A stretch of 64,000 nt of DNA. It comes from Viola odorata (lineage: Eukaryota; Streptophyta; Magnoliopsida; Malpighiales; Violaceae). This document shows, piece by piece, positions 1-12,158 of this stretch (positions are counted from its first letter, which is position 1; every line of letters starts with the position of its first letter). The notes beneath the pieces are model-generated. The model made no database searches and was not told the DNA's origin. It worked only from the letters and a program-made list of their open reading frames with translations. The DNA is taken from assembly GCA_963691705.1 (NCBI GenBank), contig OY829539.1, positions 48,706,327 to 48,770,326 of the forward strand, read 5' to 3'. The position numbers and the translations under genes were made by a program.

Positions 1-227
1 GCATGTATCTACTTGGAAACCCACAAGCTAATAGAAGTTTGTCTCCTAACTTGAGGATAAAAATGAAAAGGAAAAAAAATAACTACCAAGCTAATGGAAT
101 CTCTTCCCCTGCCATGTCTTCCAGAATTGGTTACAACTACCAAGTTAACATAGTTTTTCCTCCTCTTTAGAACCAAAATGGAAAAATGTTCAGATCAGAG
201 GCATGGCATGGCATGAATGATACATAC

Positions 228-1096
228 CAAATTGGAACAAACAACAACAATCTGCTTCTCCAGCAATGCACCGGCAAACATTGTTAAGATCTGAAAGTAA
301 GGAAAATTGCAGCCACAGTTCAGTTTCATGAAAACCTCTATGATAGAATACCATTATAAAATAACTTTATACACCCTGATGACTACATACCAGTACCAAA
401 ACAACGTCAAGTCGAGTCGTATTGAGAAAATTAACAGAGAACAACAAAAGGCAAAAATAATATTTAAATTCAATGGCTAATCTCAACATCATACTCATCA
501 AACAGTATAGCAAAACAACTACCATTTATATCTCCATACTTAGGATGAGTACGAAATACGCATGCAACCTTCCCTCCTAAAGATGTATGTGTTGCTTGAC
601 AATGAAGAGAAAGATTTATGCATGTAAAGAAAGTTGCCTATACAATCAAATCACCAGCAAGAAAAACACTGTTTCAAGATAAATAATGACTCCAAAGCAG
701 AATACCCATACATGGTCAAGACGCAAGGATCCACATATGCATGAAACAGCCCACGTTGATAACGCAGTTGCCTCCTCCTCCGCCAAGAGTGCACCGTGTG
801 CCTGATACAAATAGTAACAATACTGACTGTTAAAAGAAACAACAATTAAAAGTACTTTTAAGTTACAGAAAAAACACATGATAGTTGAAGGGATGTAAGC
901 TTGTTTTATCCTACAAGATACCTCAGCAAATTCCAGACTCGAGCGGCATGATCTCAAGTCAATAGTCGAGCCATTATCATGCAACACCCTTTCATCAGTT
1001 CTATGATATTCCAAGGGATGAAGGTGCTCCAGAGGCTGAAACCTAAGTGTTAGAACCCCTGGCTGGGCAATGTAACCTGTGATACTCGCATAGAAT
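228..1096 (-). pseudogene. DENN-domain protein fragment, frameshifted and truncated
   Basis: Three exon-like blocks on the minus strand (1096-922, 801-712, 290-228), each with AG/GT borders, resemble the central part of plant DENN (AEX-3) domain proteins, which are Rab exchange factors of membrane traffic. Visible hallmarks are HPLEYHR and STIDLRSC in the first block, AEEEATALSTWAV and CGSLRLDH in the second, and GALLEKQIVVVCSNL in the third, the most diagnostic. The first block starts in one frame (ILCEYHRLHCPARGS) and becomes family-like in another (LRFQPLEHLHP). This implies about one extra base near 1050-1056. Upstream of 1096 the gene stops: kinesin-derived sequence follows within 100 bp. 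The gene continues off the left edge, since positions 1-227 hold no coding exon that I can see. The family call rests on recalled homologues. The break could be an assembly error, but missing 5' exons also argue for a pseudogene. Confidence 0.7.
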
Positions 1097-1195
1097 CTGC
1101 AACGATCCATGCTTGTTTGCCTGGAAAAAATAGCGAAATTGGGAATTTTAAGGGGATGTCAGTGTAAGAATAGAGCCTTTGAAACCATTGCTAAA

Positions 1196-1569
1196 ATTAT
1201 TAACAACTGGCTTCCATGAGCTGCATTTCTAGATTATTAACAACTGGCTTCATCTCAATCTCAGTCTTTTCATACAAGCCCATCAGTTTTTCATTTTCTT
1301 CACGCATTTCCATGAGCTGCATTTCTAGATTATTAACAACTGGCTTCCATGAGCTGCATTTCTAGATTATTAACAACTGGCTTCATCTCAATCTCAGTCT
1401 TTTCATACAAGCCCATCAGTTTTTCATTTTCTTCACGCATTTCCATGAGCTGCATTTCTAGATTATTAACAACTGGCTTCAACTCAATCTCCTTTACATT
1501 CAAAAGTTCCACATTGTTACCAACTTCCATGTCGTCTTGTTCAGAACTGTCACCTATATTCATTTTCTT
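1196..1569 (-). repeat. Partial KIN-12E coding duplication in 133-bp tandem copies
   Basis: This stretch nearly repeats part of the last KIN-12E exon (about 4512-4699 in this window), in the same orientation. A 133-bp unit occurs at 1201-1333, 1334-1466 and, in part, 1467-1569. It encodes the coiled-coil segment around [12 protein letters not shown] and [11 protein letters not shown]. Because 133 is not a multiple of three, successive copies shift frame, so no long protein results. The piece ends at 1569, where a different sequence begins. It is best read as a non-functional duplicated gene fragment lying about 1.5 kb beyond the 3' end of the parent kinesin. Confidence 0.85.
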
Positions 1570-1697
1570 GATCTTTTCTGTAACAGCTTGATACTGTCAA
1601 CTTGAATCATCATAATGTACTCAGGTGCTGATAAATTTTAGCGTTGCACCAAACTATGGCTTTAGATTAAAGTTCACCTAATCTGCCAGTTCATCCA
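1567..1697. repeat. 131-bp segment shared with a KIN-12E intron
   Basis: This segment is almost identical to 8706-8838, inside the KIN-12E intron between the exons at 9168-9081 and 8291-8233. It is in the same orientation; one difference noticed is G versus T near 1625/8765. It joins the kinesin-derived tandem on the left to the EFL1 fragment on the right. The base run ccaa is shared at the right junction. No terminal inverted repeats were seen. Confidence 0.8.
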
Positions 1698-2537
1698 AAC
1701 ATCCTCTTAACTCCAGATTCTCAAAGCAGGAATAATGATTTGTCTGTTCTTATTCGAGGTTCGCCTCATGTTTCTGAGAGATTGGGGTTTGTCGAATCTT
1801 CTAGTGCCTCTCTTATGTCTGCTGATGCATCTGTGGAAGCAACCGAAACATTGCTCATGGAAGCAAAGACTCTTGAGAACAGTGTAGTGTCTGGATTTCA
1901 ACTGGCTACAGCAGCTGGCCCCTTGTGTGATGAACCGTTGTGGGGATTGGCCTTTATTGTTGAGGCTTTCATATCTCCTTTGGCTGATCAGTCTGGCAAG
2001 TCTGATTCTAACCAACAATCTGAGCACTATGCAATCTTCACCGGGAAGGTTATGTCAGCTGTCAAGGATGCCTGTAGAGCAGCTGTACTGCAGAACAAAC
2101 CACGGCTTGTTGAAGCAATGTACTTTTGTGAGTTGCACACACCAAATCAGTTTCTAGGTGCTATGTATGCTGTACTTAATTGCAGAAGGGCTCATATCTT
2201 GAAGGAGGAAATGCAGGAAGGATCTCCTCCACTTTTCACAGTTCATGCATATCTTCCGGTGTCAGAAAGCTTTGGTTTTTCCGATGAGCTCAGGAGATGG
2301 ACATCTGGTGCTGCAAGTGCTCTAATGGTGATTAGCCATTGGGAAACACTTCCCGAGGATCCATTTTTCGTACCGAAAACAGAAGAAGAGATTGAAGAGT
2401 TTGGAGATGGTGCTAGTGTTCTTCCAAATACTGCCAGAAAGCTCATCAATTGTGTCAGGCGACAGAAGGGCCTCCCTGTGGAGGAAAAAGTAGTCCAACA
2501 TGCAACTAAACAGAGAACCCTGGCTCGACAGGTGTAG
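1695..2537 (+). pseudogene. EFL1: EFL1 (elongation-factor-like GTPase 1) 3'-terminal fragment
   Basis: A continuous plus-strand frame encodes about 280 residues matching the C-terminal third of EFL1/RIA1. This EF-2-like GTPase releases the anti-association factor eIF6/Tif6 from late 60S ribosomal subunits in the cytosol. Visible features are NILLTPD and SVLIRGSPHVSERLGF at the start, CDEPLWGLAFIVE, the domain-IV/V block LPVSESFGFSDELRR, and the C-terminal ATKQRTLARQV before a TAG stop. The whole GTPase core (G1-G5) and domains II-III are absent. Homology begins abruptly at about 1695, beside the 131-bp repeat, and the frame has no obvious ATG; the first in-frame residue after the junction is not a natural start. 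The frame shows no stop or frameshift, so the truncation is fairly young or the rest was moved elsewhere. Confidence 0.8.
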
Positions 2538-2619
2538 AGCTTGTTGACCAAATTTTGACATTGCTTTAAGCAAGACCTTATGGTAAACAAAGTTGACATA
2601 CTTGGTAAAGATCATGTCT

Positions 2620-3070
2620 AAACTAAGTCCTGCATTGGCTTTTCTTATGATGACAATAAAATTGCAGTGATTAGGTTGTCGCTTTTCTCGGTTGCTAATG
2701 AAGGGATTTTACCTATATCTTAAATGTGTACTTTCCATGTGAAAATATCGACACTAAAGTTGTGCAACATATATGATAACTATCGAAGATCGAAATGACT
2801 GAGGAAAAAAACATGAATAGGTTTGGATGAGAAAAAGAAATGATATTTTTTGAACGCAAACAAAAGACAATGTTTTGAGAATGCTACAATTATGGGCATA
2901 CCCCTAATTACACGTTATTACATGTTATCCTCGGTTAAATTCAATCGCATCAAATCCATATTACAGGAGGATTGCATCAAATCACAGGATATGATTCTGT
3001 GCAAAGTGCAAACAATGGGAAGGGAAGAAAATTGAAACAATCTACAAGTCCTAACTCTACCTTAACAACT
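2620..3070. other. Intergenic, no gene seen
   Basis: AT-rich sequence between the EFL1 fragment and the KIN-12E stop codon. It probably holds the KIN-12E 3' untranslated region. No repeat or convincing reading frame was found. Confidence 0.6.
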
Positions 3071-6000
3071 TCACGCTCCTAGTAATGTCCTTGCATCGAG
3101 AACCGAACCTTGTACTTGCTGAAGTTCATCTTCCAATTTTGTACATAATAGATGGGAGTTTGAGTCTTCCATGAGCTTGGTTATCTTCTCAGCAGCAACT
3201 ACCCTGTCTGTTCTTAATGCTTCTGTTCTTCTCATCTCCAAGGACAACTCCTCTTCCAATATCTTCATCTCCATCTCCTTCAAATGAGCTTCGAAAATGT
3301 GCTGCTGATATTCGAGAATCATACTATGGATATCAGACACTCCGTTCGCTCTGACCTCTATGAGCGCTTCCTTCTCTTTGATTACACCCTGAAGCGCGAG
3401 TTCCATATCCTGCGCGGTTGTTGATCCTTTCTGTATTTCCATTTGAACAGCTAGTATCTCACTCTCCACTTTCTCCAACTTCTTGGTCAATAGCTGAAGT
3501 TCCTTTTTTATGAGACCAAGCTTGTCACGGGACAACTTCATCTCACTTTGCAGCTTGGTTTTCTCTTCCTCAGACTTCAGCAAGTCTGTAGCCTTCCCGC
3601 CCAAAACCCAATTTCTTTGCTGCATGTCTACTTTCTCAATGTTCTCTGTGGCGAAAAGAACCTTTTCATTCTCCAGTCGTCGGTTCTCCTCATCGTATTT
3701 AGTTTTCAAGAGGTCAAGGCTGTTCCTTAACTGAACTTCAGATTGTTGAACGCTTCTCTGGCCAGCCTCAGTTTCTTCCCTCCTTTGGTGAAGATGGGCC
3801 AATTGTTGTTTCTTTTGATCCAGGTAAGACACAGATGCATCCAACCTAGCCTTTGCTCTAGCTTCTCTCTGTTCGAAGTAAGCAACTGACGAAGAGAAGC
3901 AAGATAGAGAATACCTGAGAGCGGATAACTTCTTATCTAAAAGCACTTTCCTTTCTTGTAACTCAGAGAAAAGGAGTTCATGGGAACGAAGCTCTTGCTG
4001 CTTGGCCCCAATCCCCTCTTCCATTGCTAAAATTTCCTTCAAAAGCTTATCAAACTCAACAAAAGCTTTCTCAAGAGAACCAAATACCACAAGGCTTTTG
4101 GTAGAATCTGAAAGTTTCTCCTGTGCTTTCTCCAGCTTTGTCCTGGCCAAATTTAGGTGTGACAAATTCGAGAAATCTACTCGTACGCCAGGAGAAGTTC
4201 CAGCAGGAATCTCGTTTCCTGCATCTGCTTGATCTACATTCAATAGGCTAGCCCTGTTGTGCAAATCAAAGTTTTCTCCAATTGCAGACATTTCAATGCT
4301 TTCTTTTGAAGTATTTGCTTCAACATTTTTTGCTCCATCATTGAGATCAGTTTCCTCTGTTCGAAACTTAGCATCAAAATAAGTAGGCGATACAGAAGAC
4401 TGAAGACATTTCCCTCCATCAACCTCAACAAGCTTTTCCGGACAATCAAGTTCTCCTCTAGGTTCACCTCTGCTCTTTTCACCAAAAGCTACCATTCTTT
4501 TGAATTCATCCCTCTCATGCATAGCCTTTTCATACAAGCCCATCAGTTTTTCATTTTCTTCATGCATTTCCATGAGCTGCATTTCTAGATTATTAACAAC
4601 TGGCTTCATCTCAATCTCCTTTACATTGAAAAGTTCCACATTGTTACCAACTTCCATGTCGTCTTGTTCAGAACTGTCACCTATATTCATTTTCTTATAG
4701 TTACTTTCTGAAGCTGCCCGCTCATACATTTCAATTAGGCTATTCTTTTCATCAATTAGAGCTTTAACCTTTGACTGTAGTTCATCATTTGCGTCAATAA
4801 AAGCTTCAAGTCTTAACTGTAACTCGTCATTCTCTTTAGACAGTATAATTGCTTTCTCATGTGCTTCTGCTTCCCTTTCACTTGCAGCACCAATAGCATC
4901 AACCATTGTCTTGATATCCATTTGGTCATTGTGATTGATAACTGGAAAATCTGTAGTAAAAGAGGGTAGCTCAAGTGGGTGACCTTCCTCCTTTATTGGT
5001 CTGGAACTCTCTTCTTCAAGTTTCTTTAAGAGATCATTGACTTGCCTACAAAATAATTTATGCAAACAGGCAAACAGCATCATCTTGCTGTTCAGAAACT
5101 AAACAATATACTTAAAATGTGAGAATGTAAGCACCTAGCGGAACACCATATTAAAGGTAAAAATCTAGCACACAAGTCCAGTTTTAAAGCAAGAGATAAT
5201 TAAATTGAATTTAAGACACTTTAACTGGCTAAAAAAAATTACAGGTGACATTACCTTTCCAATCTATCTCTCTCTTCAAGGCAGAAGTCCAACTGCTTAT
5301 GGAGTGTGCTGGTTTCTGCTTGGTTTTGAATAGCCTATAACAGAAAAGAAATCTATTAGAATTCATTTGTACCAAATGAAAGCTTACAAGTACGCTATAG
5401 AGGTGCATACTATCACCTGCATTCGTAGGAATTCATTCTCTTCGCTAATCAAAGAGCGCCACGTTGATTCCATCTCCTGTTTAAAGAGCACATTATCAGT
5501 ATGTCTATCAAACTAAATTATTCATTGCTAAGTTAAACTATTTGCCTACATATGAAATATGACTAGTAAGAGTGTGCACATAGTATAAAGGTACCCTTAC
5601 CCCATATCCCCACTGTCTATTTCTTTATATATTTACTTTTGGAAAAAAAAAAAGACTGAAGCAAGAACATTTTAACATTTCTCAACCTAAGTATTCTATA
5701 ACCATATTGGGAGCAGAGCCTGATGATTGTAACCAGTATTCCATAACAAGAGTGTAAATTAAGCCAATAAGAAAGCCTGGGAAAAGAAGAAGCATGATAC
5801 TTCAGTTAATAAGTACTATAATCAGTGGCTGAAAAAGAAGTTCCTACATATCTGAAATTAAAATATCAGTTGCGAGTAGAACTTCTACTTAGAAGGAGGA
5901 GTAGCTGAAATTCTAAATTTTGAGGAGAATTTTATGAACATGACCAACTCATGTCAAAAATCAAATACAATGTGAATGTAGTGTGAAAATAAACTAATTG

Positions 6001-9000
6001 AATCATACCTGGGAGGAGAGTGGATCACCTTGAGCAACTCTCCCAGCATCTGCATTTGCTTTCTCCTGTAGTAAAGAGCAAGGCACAACCCAAAACTTAT
6101 GAGGAAAAGATTTGTTGAGATAATTTTCTTTCAAAGTTAATGATAAGAGGTTGTGAAGAACCCGAACTGCCATGGAATCTGATTCATGCATGAGTTTCCA
6201 ATCAAGTGCCTCCAGCAACTGCATAAATAATGTATTGATTTAGACTTTTCTTCGGAAAGGGAATAGTATGGATGTTCATTTAATGTATTGATTTCCCCAC
6301 CTTATTCTGCAACACCATGATCTGCTCGTTCATCATCTCTCTTTCACCTTCCTCATAAAATGACTTTAATCTACAGATTAGAGCAAACATAAGTAAGCAT
6401 ATAAATGGAGAAATGTGGAAGTTGTTAATACTATGAAGAAATATGCCAAGGTAAGGGAGGAGCAAGATGCAGGCTGAAAAGGACATGCCTTCTAATTTCT
6501 TCTTTCAAGCGCAAATTCTCCATGGCAAATCTTGTGACTTCTTGGTTCCTATCGACCTGGGTTCTTAGAACTTCAATTACCTTCAAATGTTCCTCTTTTT
6601 CTTTCAACAAGTGTGTCTCGGCAGATATTTTTCCAGATGCTACTGTCTCTAGCCTCTTAATGCCAGCTTCACGGAATCTTAGCCTCATTTTTAGGCCTTG
6701 TATCTCGTCTTCTCTTTGTTTGGCCTATTTCATCCCAAACGATTAGAAGTGCACTCAAGAAAAAAAAAATTAATAACTGTAACTTATAGAGAATTTGATT
6801 ATAAAACAAATACAATGCGAAGGACATTTAGCCAAACTTTATCAGTTCAAAAGTCAACCTATACCAGTTAGAGTTTTTCTATTCGAATTTAAAAAAAATG
6901 GTGCTGTCGCCTATCACGCATACCAGTAGCATAGCAGCTTGATTTTCTTCTGTCAATGCCTTTATTGCAAGGTCCTTGTCTTTTTCCCTCCGGAAAGCTC
7001 CAACAAGGGCGACCTCATAATCTTTCCTCTGAGAAATACAAAGAAAAGAAGAACGTAATCTAACTGCTATTGAACATCTAGGGTCAAGATAAGTAAGATA
7101 TAAGAATGTAATCTAACATAATTGGATATAATTTTACCTTAGACATCCTTTTTTCAGACACAACTGGAGTAAAGGATCCATCAAGCCCTTCCCAGTTCAT
7201 GGATCCTGGAGATCCAAGAAAGCTAACTGCTGGTGTATCATTATCCAGATTTTCACCCCCCCCATTACCTAAACTACGAAGCCGGGACACTTCTTTCTGA
7301 AAATAATATGAACTCCAATTATGTTTCAAGTGGTCAAACAAACTTACCTATGTCCTTCCAAGGTAAGTTTCTTACAAAAAAAAAGAGGAAAATATTTGTG
7401 CTGGTAGACTAGAGAATCCAAATTGAGCGGATACCTTAAGCTGTTGAATTTGGATTCGCATGGCAACAACATCTCCTGATGCATCTTCATTAACAATTGC
7501 CTGAAAGAAGTCATTGGTGACTTTCTATAAGCATCGACTGATAGAAGTATGAAGTACCAAAAAGGTGCATACTTCCACTAAAAAAATTCAATCACTTGGT
7601 CTTTTCATATACTAATTATTAGAAGGAAAAGGAAATGGGAAACAAAAACCTAGATGAATTACTGGAGAATGCTAAGAGAGTGCACACTTGAGCTGTTCAG
7701 TTTTTAGTGGTGATGAAAAAGCTGGGTAATAAAAATCTGTGCAAAGACGTGAAGTGCAATTTCAATGGTGGAGAAAAATCCTTTTGAGTCCTCTTAGACA
7801 CTTTCTTAGCAAGACCCTAAATTAGATAATAACCTTCTGCTAGTGCTCATTAGGAATGAAAGATAAATTTTCTCGCATGACTTAGTGACTCAGTGTAAGA
7901 TCACATACGTTGTTCTTAATGAATTTTGCACGTTGAGCAAACTTCAATGTGCTTAATGTCTCCAATGAGCAGCTGCGAGGAACCATAAAAAGACGTTATA
8001 CATAAATCTGGATATCCACGTGAGAAAAAAATAAAAAATTATATAGTAATCGAAATAAAGGCAGAAATCAAATCCAACCACTTGACATGTCACAAATGAT
8101 CTCATGTTGCAAGTCATTGTGCAACATTGTTCTTCTAGTGGAGGAACAATCTAACCCTATATTAAGAAACTAACATAGCCAAGAATGATCTAATATGAAA
8201 TAACGATGAAAAAGAAGTAGATAGCAACTGACCATTGAGATGGACTAACATTTGCAATGATGATGGTTTTCGCATTTCCTCCTAATGAATCCTGAAAAGA
8301 TGACAATGAAAGTCTCATTAGACAAGATATTACAGCGTCCTTTCTGATAATACAAATGACTCAAACTTCCAATGCAACTTGGTTTCTTTTGTGATGAACT
8401 ATTGCATTCCAAAAGGATAGGATTTTCAACTTTTCATTACACAAAATCCTTCAAAATTCATCTATCACTGGTACTCCTTGCAGTCTATCTCTTGCTCTGT
8501 CAGAAATGTTGCTAGACGAGCTGTAGTTGTATTGTGGTCCACAAGTTTTACTCCTTACTCTTCATTTGAAATCAATCGACACATGTACCCTATTCTCAAC
8601 ATGAGCTGTGAATCATCTAAGATCGGCGGATAAAGCCTGAGTCCCTAGATGTCATGAGTTAGTGTCGTCAAAGGTTATGGAGAATCCCGTAAAATAAATC
8701 CTATCCCTTGATCTTTTCTGTAACAGCTTGATACTGTCAACTTGAATCATCATAATGTACTCAGTTGCTGATAAATTTTAGCGTTGCACCAAACTATGGC
8801 TTTAGATTAAAGTTCACCTAATCTGCCAGTTCATCCAACCAGATCTCTTCATAGTTTCAGGTGGACCGAGGTTTTACCATTAAGGACCCCGTTGATGCAA
8901 GACACGAAGAAACCAAGAGTTGCATGGATTGGCAGCATTGAGTGAGTAGATATTTCTATCCAAATGAATGCTACAAACTGGAAACTAACTCAATGTTACA

Positions 9001-11911
9001 AGAAAACATGCTCTACTTAACAACAAGCATAGCATATACCAAACATGTACCAAAACTACTTGGATAATATAAACATATACCTGAAGCAAAAAAGTGAGCT
9101 TTGAATCCCGGTAAGGAACATGGTGTGACTTTCCATTGGATATGCTTACAAGGTTCATAATCACAAGTCTGCCAACATGAAAGCCACTCAAAATTAACTG
9201 TTGACAAAGGATTGCCACTTTGAAAAAGAAAATAGAAACATAATATTTTAGGATAATTTATGAATGAAAGAACATCAATAATGAAAGGCAGCAACACCAT
9301 ACCCCAATGTTGAAAGAGACTTGTTGATGTTGGTGGCTTCCTTGAGTCGGTCACCTTCAGCTCCAGAACTCTTTTGTCTGTCAACATGCATTCACTAACT
9401 AGTTACAACCATCAACTGCAAAAGTTTACTAGTTAATTTTTACTTTCTTCGTAATACCACATTTATCTCCCACACTACCGTACCTTTCAGATCCTGCCAA
9501 GTCGACAAGATTAAGCCGAGAAAACCGATGGTGAGTTACACCTTGGGATTCCCACTGACAACAATGCCCCACCAGAATTGTCATAAAACCATCTAAAGGA
9601 CAAGGACTGCAACTTTTCCAAGAAACTATCCACTTATAAAAAAATCAGTAAGATCTCCGATGCAGAAAATTTATCTTTACCTTACTTTCAATGATGCATG
9701 TAAATACACTATGAGAGCGACTGCTTGCACGATTCATATTAGTGGAAGCTACTTTTCTGTTGGCTGCACCCTGGAGAGAAAAAGGAGAACAATTCATGTT
9801 TTGGGTTACTATTGTTGAGCTCAAAGCAGATCAAATAAAGGAAAGCATTGTGTGTAAGGTATAGATAGTGTAAATGCTCCAGTTCTCAAAAGCAGCTAGA
9901 ACTAGCAGCAAGTTTGAAGATTGAACTTAATGCTCCAGATGTATTTATTCCAGAAAAAGGAAAAAGATAATGCTGGTATGAGCACCCTAAGGAACGTGCT
10001 TGTCTATTTGCACATAGTCACACACGAAATTCATATGCAACATAGCTCACCTCAAAGATTGAAAGCAAGAAATATGAAACAATAGAATCATAAAGAAGCT
10101 ATTGCAGTTGACACAAATGATTGAACCACAAATAGAGAGCTCTGAAGTTCAAATCTAAGAGAATCTCTGTTAAAGGTAATTTGCATACCTGAATAAGTTG
10201 GTGAACCACTTCACGAGCACTTGTGACTTCAATCTCCTTTAGGTTTTCCACGTAAACCCCCTTCTTCACATCTTCTCGTATCTAACATGTCCACTGAAGT
10301 TTCTTAGTCTCATCATGTAGTTATATTTTTAAGGGGAAAAAGGAAAGAGAATAATGACAAAACTTTTATTGGCCATAGTTCAAAATATAAATAAAAGACA
10401 GAAAAAAAAGATCATCAAATTAACAGTTCCATAAACGAGCAATTAGTAGACAATTTCAAATTTTATAACAGATGACATCGTAGGCTTTTGAGTTGGGTTT
10501 GTCAGAAACAGAAAGACAAAATATGGAGAACAACAACTTCAGTAACAAATTGTAGAGAAATAACAACTTCAGTAAGTAATTCCTACCTGCAAGTTATTTG
10601 ATGATGGATCCAACAGGTCCAGAATCTGTTCGTTATATATTTCCAGAAAGGAACACTTGCAAACATATTTTAGCTTTTCGTCTTTACGGGCATCTTTTTC
10701 CTGTCACAAAAAATGGTGCATCACAATTAGATTTTGTACCACTGCATCAAACAGAGAATAAATTAGCAAATAATAATCAGTGGTTAGCACATCCAAGTGA
10801 ATGCTCTACAGGTGGATTAGAAATTCTGGCATGCAAAACAAGAAGGCTTTGAAAGGGAATAAATTGCAAGTTTTGGCTTGGTTTTCAAAAGAAATTCCTT
10901 GCAAGGAATTAAGCATATGAACTTAGTGCTTAGACCCGTTTTGACCAAGTAACTTAGTTTCGTTTGAATCCCTAAAGGATCATCAGAGTATGGCCTTTCT
11001 AAAAAGAACAAATGAGTATAAGCACAAACAAAAAACAAAGACATGTACAAGATATACAAGCCTCCATATGTGACCATTGCTTAAATGGAAAGGCACAAAC
11101 CTTCTGAATTCTCGAGAACAAATGATTGAATACTCTGGGTGTCATTCCGCAATTGACACTGTGCCTTCCTATTCCTCCCTCAATGTCCCCAAGCATTGTA
11201 TGAGTCTTCCCACTTCCAGTCTGCAAACACATATTACAAAAAAGTTGAGTTTCCAACAGTAATGAAGTTGAATTGTTATAAATTTGAAATAGAACAGAAA
11301 TCAAGAGCTTACTTGGCCATAGGCAAACATGCAACTATTATAGCCTGACATACAATTTTCCACCATGGCCAATCCAGCCACCTTGAACAGCTGCTCCTGG
11401 CTAACACTCTCATCTGCTACAAGATCAAAAGTGAAGCGGGACTCGGGAGGCCCCATCCACGCAAGTGTATGACTGTTCTCTTTCCTGACGCACTTGTTAG
11501 ACCCTTGTACTGATATCTCTGCACTACTAAGCGGGCGGATTCTGATAATAACCTAACAGCACAAACACTCCTTAATTACCCAAACACCAAACATTTGTTT
11601 TTAACTATAATTTGCACCATTTACTTAAGTACCTGCACATTATGGTCTTTCCAAAATGACGGATCCTCGCTCAAGTCTGACATCGGTGCGTGAGGAGCAG
11701 GAGCTGAATCAGCGGCGGAACCATCCTGCTCCTCCTCCTCCCACTGAGCGATCCTTCGAACTGCTGACGTTGCCACCAGCGAAAAATTAGGGTTCTCGCG
11801 GGTCACGGATTGGAGCAGATCCGGCGTACTTGGTACGGGTTCTTGAGCAGAGCGGTCATGGAACCCGAAACGGCTCTTGATGGCGCTTGCTGCTTCGGAA
11901 ATGAACGGCAT
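3071..11911 (-). CDS. KIN12E: Kinesin-like protein KIN-12E, 21 exons
   Basis: Plus-end-type motor of the plant KIN-12 family, which act at the spindle and phragmoplast during cytokinesis. Exons: 11911-11633, 11552-11313, 11220-11101, 10700-10587, 10281-10189, 9770-9681, 9554-9484, 9377-9303, 9168-9081, 8291-8233, 7972-7909, 7500-7435, 7296-7138, 7028-6924, 6724-6489, 6370-6301, 6218-6168, 6065-6009, 5476-5417, 5334-5255, 5045-3071. Together they give 1383 codons plus stop. The N-terminus [17 protein letters not shown] and the motor entry FWKDHNVQV are typical of KIN-12E. The P-loop spans [11 protein letters not shown] across exons 2-3. Switch I is NRASSRSHS, switch II is [10 protein letters not shown], and [13 protein letters not shown] closes the motor. 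The rest is a long coiled coil, mostly in the last exon. The intron after 6489 has a GC donor. The intron 6167-6066 keeps the frame open if retained. One intron contains the 131-bp repeat at 8706-8838. ATG 11911 is chosen because it opens the conserved N-terminus. Confidence 0.93.
8706..8838. repeat. 131-bp repeat in a KIN-12E intron
   Basis: Second copy of the segment at 1567-1697, lying in a 790-bp intron of KIN-12E. The bases around it (8580-8705 and 8839-8940) do not match the other copy, so its ends are defined on both sides. Confidence 0.8.
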
Positions 11912-12132
11912 TGATTTGGAAATTTGTGTATACTTCGACGAGAGAAGAAGATGGAGAGGGAAAATCTGAAAGAAAAAAATTCAAGTTGGGAGAATAAAGG
12001 AAGCGAATCGAAGAGGGAAAGTGATTTTTGAAAATGGAGTTTTGCGATGAAAAAACGAGGTAAAGAGGATGATCTGACGGTCCCCTACAGGTTTAGATGG
12101 ACGGACAGAGTGATCTGGATTCAAATTTTTTT

Positions 12133-12140
12133 TGACCGTT
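12133..12140 (-). promoter_or_regulatory. Possible MSA-like core (AACGGTCA)
   Basis: On the minus strand the sequence reads AACGGTCA about 220 bp upstream of the KIN-12E start codon. It matches the core of the mitosis-specific activator element bound by three-repeat MYB factors in G2/M genes. A short motif like this arises easily by chance, so this is a weak call supported mainly by the cell-division role of the gene. Confidence 0.35.
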
Positions 12141-12158
12141 TATCATCTGCTGCTTTTA

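Noticed and set aside
1201..1569. Possible CRISPR-like regular repeats
   Set aside because: The units are 133-bp head-to-tail copies of kinesin coding DNA with no spacers, in a plant nuclear genome.
3510..4700. Plus-strand open frames opposite the last KIN-12E exon
   Set aside because: Antisense shadows of a long, conserved coiled-coil frame.
7297..7434. KIN-12E intron with donor GTATCCGC, U12-like
   Set aside because: The donor departs from the consensus after GTATCC and there is no branch motif near the AG.
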